A stretch of DNA of 36,026 nucleotides from the NCBI GenBank assembly GCA_025362095.1, contig JANYIJ010000016.1:1-36026 (forward strand), given 5' to 3'. The position numbers were made by a program, and so were the translations under genes. This DNA comes from Gemmatimonadota bacterium. Lineage in GTDB: Bacteria; Gemmatimonadota; Gemmatimonadetes; Gemmatimonadales; Gemmatimonadaceae. Below, one piece after another: positions 31,738 through 36,026 of the stretch. Position 1 is the stretch's first letter. Every line of letters starts with the position of its first letter. Below the pieces are notes generated by a model. It did not search any database, had not been told where the DNA came from, and saw only the letters and a program-made list of their open reading frames with translations.

Positions 31738-33051
31738 GTGAAACTCCAGAAAACGCTGACGAGCACCGCGCTCGTGTTCGTGATGTTTTTCAACGTCTCC
31801 GGAGGCGCGTACGGCGTCGAGGGGATTGCCGGCACGGTCGGACCCGGACTCGCGCTGCTGGCGCTGATCATCGTCCCGCTCGTGTGGTCGCTTCCCGAGA
31901 CGCTGATCATCGGCGAGCTCGCGAGCATGCTTCCCGAGGAGGGCGGCTATTACCGATGGGTGCGCCGCGCCTTTGGCGAGTTCTGGGCATTTCAAAACGG
32001 CTGGGCGACCTGGCTCTACTCCCTGGTCGACATGGCGCTCTATCCGGTGCTGTTCAACGAATACCTGAAATGGTTTTTCCCGCAGATCGGGAGCGGCAGT
32101 GCGTGGATCGTTTCGCTCGCGGTGATCTGGGGCGCGGCGGCGATTAATTTGCGCGGAGCGCTGCCCGTCGGCAGGGTTTCGATCTGGGCGGGATCGTTCG
32201 TGCTCTTCGCGTTCTTGGCGCTCGCAGTCTTCGCGATTCCGCACGCGCAGCATGCGCCGTGGAAACCGTTTGCAAATCCGGGAACGACGGCGGGTGCGGG
32301 ATTCGCCGTCGCACTTTCCATTGTCTTGTGGAATTACATCGGGTGGGACAACGCGAGCACGGTGCAGGGCGAAGTGATCGACGCATCGCGGAGCTATCCG
32401 CGCGCGCTGATGGTGGCGCTGCCGCTGGTGACACTCTCGTATTTCGTGCCGTTGCTTCCCGCGCTCGCCGCGAGCGATGGCAGCGCCTGGAAGGATGGAT
32501 CGTGGCCGGCGATCGCGATGCAGGTAACGGGCGGGGCGGGGCCGTTCATCGCCTCGATGATCGCGTTCGGCGGGCTGGTGAGCGCGCTCGCGCTATTCAA
32601 TGCGCTGCTGCTCTCGTACTCACGAATTCCGCTCGCGATGGCCGTGGATGGCCTTCTGCCGAAAGCGCTCGCGCAGACGGACTCGCGTGGGACGCCACGG
32701 CGTGCTGTGCTCCTGTCGGCTGTATTCTACTCTGTGTTCGTGCTCGTTCCGTTCGGAAAACTCGTCGTGGCCGATGTGCTGCTGTACGCGATCGCGCTGA
32801 TGCTCGAGTTTGGTGCGCTGATTGCGCTCAGGAGACGGGAGCCGGAGTTGCGCGGCGTGTTTCGAATTCCGACCGGCACGGGTGGTGTGATTCTGCTGGC
32901 GGCGCTGCCGGCGATCGTGCTTGGCGTTGATATTTGGCTGGCGATTCGGGATGGGGATATCGCGCGGCCATCGTTAATCGGGGCGGGGATCGCGCTCGCG
33001 GTTGGGCCGGCGTTCTACTGGGGAATGAGAATCAAAGCGCCCCGGGGTTGA
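31738..33051 (+). CDS. APC-superfamily amino-acid/polyamine permease
   Basis: A 437-residue integral membrane transporter with about 12 helices. The first helix holds SGGAYGVEGI, the unwound substrate-binding segment; the same SGGxxGVE pattern marks the polyamine-uptake/LAT-like branch. LPEEGGYYRWVRRAFG and NYIGWDNASTVQGEV are further family motifs. Likely substrates are amino acids or polyamines taken up with protons. GTG 31738 is the start, because the frame upstream overlaps the thrB gene and lacks membrane character. Divergent from thrB. A hairpin begins 26 nt after its stop. Confidence 0.9.
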   Translation: MKLQKTLTSTALVFVMFFNVSGGAYGVEGIAGTVGPGLALLALIIVPLVWSLPETLIIGELASMLPEEGGYYRWVRRAFGEFWAFQNGWATWLYSLVDMALYPVLFNEYLKWFFPQIGSGSAWIVSLAVIWGAAAINLRGALPVGRVSIWAGSFVLFAFLALAVFAIPHAQHAPWKPFANPGTTAGAGFAVALSIVLWNYIGWDNASTVQGEVIDASRSYPRALMVALPLVTLSYFVPLLPALAASDGSAWKDGSWPAIAMQVTGGAGPFIASMIAFGGLVSALALFNALLLSYSRIPLAMAVDGLLPKALAQTDSRGTPRRAVLLSAVFYSVFVLVPFGKLVVADVLLYAIALMLEFGALIALRRREPELRGVFRIPTGTGGVILLAALPAIVLGVDIWLAIRDGDIARPSLIGAGIALAVGPAFYWGMRIKAPRG

Positions 33052-33076
33052 GAGTCTGCCCTCCCCGAGTTTAGAA

Positions 33077-33149
33077 CTGCAATCCCGCTGCTTCAGTGCC
33101 CCACTGAGCACTCCGAAGTGAGTGGGGAACTGAAGCAGTGAGATTGTAG
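33077..33149. repeat. 73-nt intergenic hairpin behind the permease gene
   Basis: Arms 33077-33105 and 33121-33149 match at 25 of 29 positions, with a perfect 10-bp run CTGCTTCAGT/ACTGAAGCAG and a 7-bp run CCCCACT/AGTGGGG; two of the four mismatches would be G-U pairs in RNA. Loop 15 nt. It lies between the convergent permease and ADOP permease genes. No U-tract. Confidence 0.85.
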
Positions 33150-33171
33150 CGCCGAGCGGGGGGATATCAGA

Positions 33172-33216
33172 TTGCTCAACTTGCTCAACTTGCTCAACTT
33201 GGTCAACTCGCTCAAC
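33172..33216. repeat. tandem repeat, 9-bp unit TTGCTCAAC, five copies
   Basis: Three exact copies of TTGCTCAAC are followed by TTGGTCAAC and TCGCTCAAC. The array ends exactly at the stop codon of the minus-strand ADOP permease. It is a likely site of copy-number variation. Confidence 0.92.
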
Positions 33217-35648
33217 TACTCGCGCCTAAGTGCAACCACTGGATCCATCCCCGACGCCCTCCTCGACGGAATCCAAATAGCCATCGCCGCCACTCCGATC
33301 AGCACCACCGGCACCAGCGCGAACGTGAGCACGTCGAATCCTCCACTGCCGTAGAGCTGACTGCTCGCGAGCCTTGCCGCGCCCGCCGCGAGCACAAGAC
33401 CGATCCCCAACCCGAACGCGACCAGTCCAAGCCCCTGACGCATGAGCAGGCGAATCACATCGCCGCGCCCCGCGCCGATCGCCATTCGGATTCCTATCTC
33501 TCTCGTCCGTTGCGCCACGGCGTAGGCCATCACGCCATAAATCCCGATTGCCGCTAGCCCGAGTCCCAGCAGTCCGAAAATCCCGAGCACGGCGCCGGTG
33601 AGTCGCGCGGGAAGCAGCGCGATGCCGAGATGCGTTTCCATCGTGCGAATTCCTGAGACGGGCATCTGCGCGTCGATCGCGGCAATCTCCGCTCGAAGCG
33701 TCGGCGCGAACGTGATCGGATCTCCCGACGTGCGAATCTGGACCCAGCGGCTGGCGTCGAAATGCTGCTCAAGCGAGAGGTACATGAATGATGTCGGATC
33801 TTCACCGAGCCGGTCGTACTTTCCCGTGGGCACGACGCCGATGACCGTGTGATCGCTTCCCCCCGTGCGCACGATGCGGCCGAGCGGATCCTGTCCCGGC
33901 CAGAAGTGATCGGCGAAGCGCTGGTTGATGACGATGACTTTCTGCGCTGTCGAATCGTCGCGCGCCTCAATGCCGCGTCCTTTCAGGATGGAAATGCCCA
34001 TCGTCTCGAAATAGGCGGGGCTGATCTTATTGAGCTCGACGCTCATCATCTCGTTCGGTGACGCCGTGTAGCCGGGAATTGTGAGGCTCCAGTCGTTTTC
34101 ACCGAGCCCGAGCGGGATCTGGTCCGATGTCGAGATGTGTTTCACTGCGGGCATTGCGGAGAGCCGCTCCGTGAGGCGGCGATAAAATTCACCCGTCCGC
34201 GCGCGATCGTAGCCTTGAAGCGACGGATCGAGATTTGCAATTAGGAGGTGGCTGCTGTCGAATCCTTTGTCGATCGTCGTCGCCGCCTGGAGATTGTGCA
34301 GGAACAGTCCCGCGCAGACGAGCAGCACGATCGAGAGCGCCATCTGCGCCACGACGAGCCCGCTGCTCGCGCGAGCGCGCGACCGGCCAGCGGGCGCCTC
34401 TCCCTTCAGCGCTGGAACAAGCGAGGGGCGCGTCGCCTGGAGCGCGGGGGCGATCCCGAACAGCAGGCCGGTGAAGACGGACGCGCCGAGCGTGAAGAAC
34501 AGCACCGACGGGCTCAGCCGCATGTCCGCGCTGAACGTGATATCGAACGGCAGATCGATTCGATTGGCAAGGCTGATCGCCCACGACGCAATGGCGAGCG
34601 ACGCGATTCCGGATGCGGCGGCGAAGAACAGGCTCTCCGTGAGCAACTGGCGCAGCAGCACCGAACGCCGCGCCCCGAGGCTCAGGCGAATAGCCATTTC
34701 ACGCGCACGGTCGCGCGCTCGGGCGAGAAACAGGTTCGCGACATTGACACATGCGATGAGCAGGAGTATCGCCACAACGGCCATCACCACCGAGGTGAGT
34801 CCGACTTCAGTGCTGCGGAACATCGGATGGACTCCAGCCTCGGACTGTGGAACGAGCGTGATGCCGTTCTGCTTGTAATCCTCGGGGTACACTCCGCGAA
34901 GCTCTGTGACCAGCGCGTCCATCCGTGCGCGCGCGGCCTTCGCCGCGATTCCGGGTTTCAGTCGCGCGATCACATTCATCGAATTGTTGTCGCGATTCTC
35001 GTATCCCTTCACGTTGCCGGGGCGCGCATCGCTCCATTGCGTGAGCGGGATCCAAAGCGCCGGCTGGACGATCGGAATCAGTCCGCGAAAGGCGGCCGGC
35101 GCGATGCCGACAATCGTATACGCGCGGCCGTTCAGGACGACCTGCCTGCCGACAATCCCAGTGTCGCCGCCGAACATCGTCCGCCAGGCGGGTTCACTCA
35201 GCACTGCCACCGGGTGCGCGTCGCGGCCGATGTCTTCCTCGGGGAGAAACAGTCGTCCCTTGACCGGGGTGACGCCGAGTATCGAGAAGAAGTTCGCCGA
35301 GACCATCTGGCCGAACACGCGCTGCGGGCGGGCGGATGTCGTGATGCTGAATTGCTCGAAAGACCACACGGCGACATCGGTGAACACGTCTTTCGTGCGC
35401 TCGCGAACACTCTGAAAGTGGGGCACCGAGCTCGATCCGTACTTCATGTCGCCGGGCCACGAGCGATAGAGTTGCACGATCTCGTTTGGCGCGCGAACTC
35501 CCGGCAGTGGCCGCAGCAGCAGCGCATCGACCGCGGAGAAGACCGCGGTATTCAGTCCGATTCCGAGTGCGAGCGTGGTGACGACAATGGCGGTGAAGCC
35601 GGGGTTCTTAATGAAGAGACGCCAGGCGAGTCGCAGGTCACGCCGCAT
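33216..35648 (-). CDS. ADOP-family ABC transporter permease (MacB/FtsX type)
   Basis: An 810-residue permease with two FtsX-like halves. Residues 1-50 hold the typical start LRLAWRLFIKNPGFTAIVV and LALGIGLNTAVFSAVDALLL, a membrane helix; a MacB-type periplasmic domain follows (about 60-270), then three helices with ACVNVANLFLARARDRAREMAIRLSLGA. The second half repeats this: VAQMALSIVLLVCAGLFL, a second periplasmic domain, and YAVAQRTREIGIRMAIGA near the end. The fused doubled form without its own ATPase is the ADOP arrangement. No ATPase gene is nearby, so a shared MacB-like ATPase must serve it, if it works. Probably exports peptides, lipids or drugs. Confidence 0.93.
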   Translation of the reverse strand: MRRDLRLAWRLFIKNPGFTAIVVTTLALGIGLNTAVFSAVDALLLRPLPGVRAPNEIVQLYRSWPGDMKYGSSSVPHFQSVRERTKDVFTDVAVWSFEQFSITTSARPQRVFGQMVSANFFSILGVTPVKGRLFLPEEDIGRDAHPVAVLSEPAWRTMFGGDTGIVGRQVVLNGRAYTIVGIAPAAFRGLIPIVQPALWIPLTQWSDARPGNVKGYENRDNNSMNVIARLKPGIAAKAARARMDALVTELRGVYPEDYKQNGITLVPQSEAGVHPMFRSTEVGLTSVVMAVVAILLLIACVNVANLFLARARDRAREMAIRLSLGARRSVLLRQLLTESLFFAAASGIASLAIASWAISLANRIDLPFDITFSADMRLSPSVLFFTLGASVFTGLLFGIAPALQATRPSLVPALKGEAPAGRSRARASSGLVVAQMALSIVLLVCAGLFLHNLQAATTIDKGFDSSHLLIANLDPSLQGYDRARTGEFYRRLTERLSAMPAVKHISTSDQIPLGLGENDWSLTIPGYTASPNEMMSVELNKISPAYFETMGISILKGRGIEARDDSTAQKVIVINQRFADHFWPGQDPLGRIVRTGGSDHTVIGVVPTGKYDRLGEDPTSFMYLSLEQHFDASRWVQIRTSGDPITFAPTLRAEIAAIDAQMPVSGIRTMETHLGIALLPARLTGAVLGIFGLLGLGLAAIGIYGVMAYAVAQRTREIGIRMAIGAGRGDVIRLLMRQGLGLVAFGLGIGLVLAAGAARLASSQLYGSGGFDVLTFALVPVVLIGVAAMAIWIPSRRASGMDPVVALRRE

Positions 35649-35730
35649 AGTCTTGCTCGGTTGGGGAGAGACCGGTCTATGCTGGGACAGTACGCGGCGG
35701 GCCTACGGTTTGTTTCAGCGCAATCCTTAC

Positions 35731-35874
35731 AACGAGTGAACTGTTAACCGTCGGTCGGTTAACCACGGTACAAAATCAGCCCGATCACGAACCGATCGAA
35801 ATGCTTCGAAACCCGGGCTGATCATTTCACTTTTGTTTACCGATCAACTGTTAGTCGTTAACAGTTCACTCGTT
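35731..35874. repeat. 144-nt nested hairpin with GTTAAC boxes
   Basis: AACGAGTGAACTGTTAAC (35731-35748) pairs perfectly over 18 bp with 35857-35874. Inside, a weaker stem holds GGTCGGTTAACC-like sequence, then ATCAGCCCG/CGGGCTGAT, and the tip TCGAA-ATGC-TTCGA. The outer right arm reaches the stop codon of the partial amidohydrolase. The CGAGT, GTTAAC and GGTTAAC boxes resemble those of the repeats at 17168 and 28153. The remainder of the gap 35649-35730 shows nothing I can name. Confidence 0.85.
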
Positions 35875-36026
35875 TAGGGTCGCTTGTAGACAGTCCCCCC
35901 TTTCATCACGAATTTCACATTGCCCGAGCGAACCCGAGAGATATCGCGCGTTGGATCGCCGTCCACCGCGATCAGGTCCGCCCACAACCCCGTCTTCACT
36001 GCGCCGAGTCTGTTCTCCAGGTGCAG
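35874..36026 (-). CDS. C-terminus of an amidohydrolase (partial)
   Basis: The last 50 codons of a gene entering from the right edge, ending with TAA at 35874-35876. The reading [18 protein letters not shown] and [12 protein letters not shown] is the closing beta-sandwich of metal-dependent amidohydrolases (imidazolonepropionase-like group). Metal ligands lie outside the window, so activity cannot be judged. The stop codon forms the base of the following hairpin. Confidence 0.85.
   Translation of the reverse strand: MHLENRLGAVKTGLWADLIAVDGDPTRDISRVRSGNVKFVMKGGTVYKRP

Noticed and set aside
33172-33216. Possible CRISPR array
   Set aside because: Units of 9 bp are directly adjacent with no spacers, and no cas gene is present.
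33172-33354. Short plus-strand frame starting in the 9-bp repeats (repeating LLN residues)
   Set aside because: The frame is a by-product of the tandem array and then runs antisense to the permease gene.
34248-35747. Plus-strand open frame of 499 codons opposite the ADOP permease
   Set aside because: Arg/Gln/Asp-rich shadow with no domain or signal; the permease on the other strand is unambiguous.

Overview
The window is a GC-rich (visually about 64%), densely packed bacterial chromosome segment with no tRNA, rRNA, CRISPR array, phage or insertion-sequence gene that I could find. The mix of genes points to Gemmatimonadota, with Acidobacteriota as the second choice: a secreted M28 peptidase, a stand-alone FtsX/MacB-type permease of the ADOP kind, a short carboxypeptidase-regulatory/plug protein, exported amidohydrolases and many short Ala-rich signal peptides. 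This is inference from gene families, not from a marker gene.

Layout. 1-1863: start of an exported protein (minus) divergent from a secreted M28 metallopeptidase. 1864-8807: a signalling and redox block. A minus-strand operon runs multicopper oxidase, NarL-type response regulator, CHASE3/PAS hybrid histidine kinase, exported protein. Divergent from it is a soluble PAS histidine kinase that overlaps tail to tail with a two-domain universal stress protein. 8907-13752: a small membrane protein, a plug-like exported protein, an M16-fold protein without its zinc motif, an orphan DNA methyltransferase and a conserved exported protein of unknown function. 14010-20500: a large exported protein, dUTPase, an alpha/beta-hydrolase lipoprotein, and a minus operon of DNA polymerase IV, DUF192 lipoprotein and N-acyl-D-amino-acid deacylase. 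20624-21691: an OmpA-type porin.

21894-28146 is a coherent catabolic block: acetoacetyl-CoA synthetase, Thr/Ser dehydratase, phenylalanine 4-hydroxylase, 4-hydroxyphenylpyruvate dioxygenase and homogentisate 1,2-dioxygenase, all on the plus strand, with several overlapping or nearly abutting stops and starts. Phe and Tyr are taken to the homogentisate cleavage product, and the acetoacetate end product would be activated by the first gene. Maleylacetoacetate isomerase and fumarylacetoacetase are not in the window. A class I aminotransferase (28252) follows, then homoserine kinase and threonine synthase (minus), an amino-acid/polyamine permease, an ADOP permease and the C-terminus of an amidohydrolase.

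Two non-coding patterns stand out. First, six gene 3' ends carry long hairpins (roughly 50 to 200 nt) without a U-tract. Two of them (17168-17205 and 28152-28189) are copies of one dispersed repeat with GTTAAC boxes (33/38 identical by eye, opposite strands), a third (35731-35874) shares the boxes, and in each the inverted partner is placed differently. Second, eight start codons have a TAnnnT hexamer ending 5-7 nt upstream and a ninth has one 9 nt upstream, none with a convincing Shine-Dalgarno sequence. This suggests widespread leaderless transcription.
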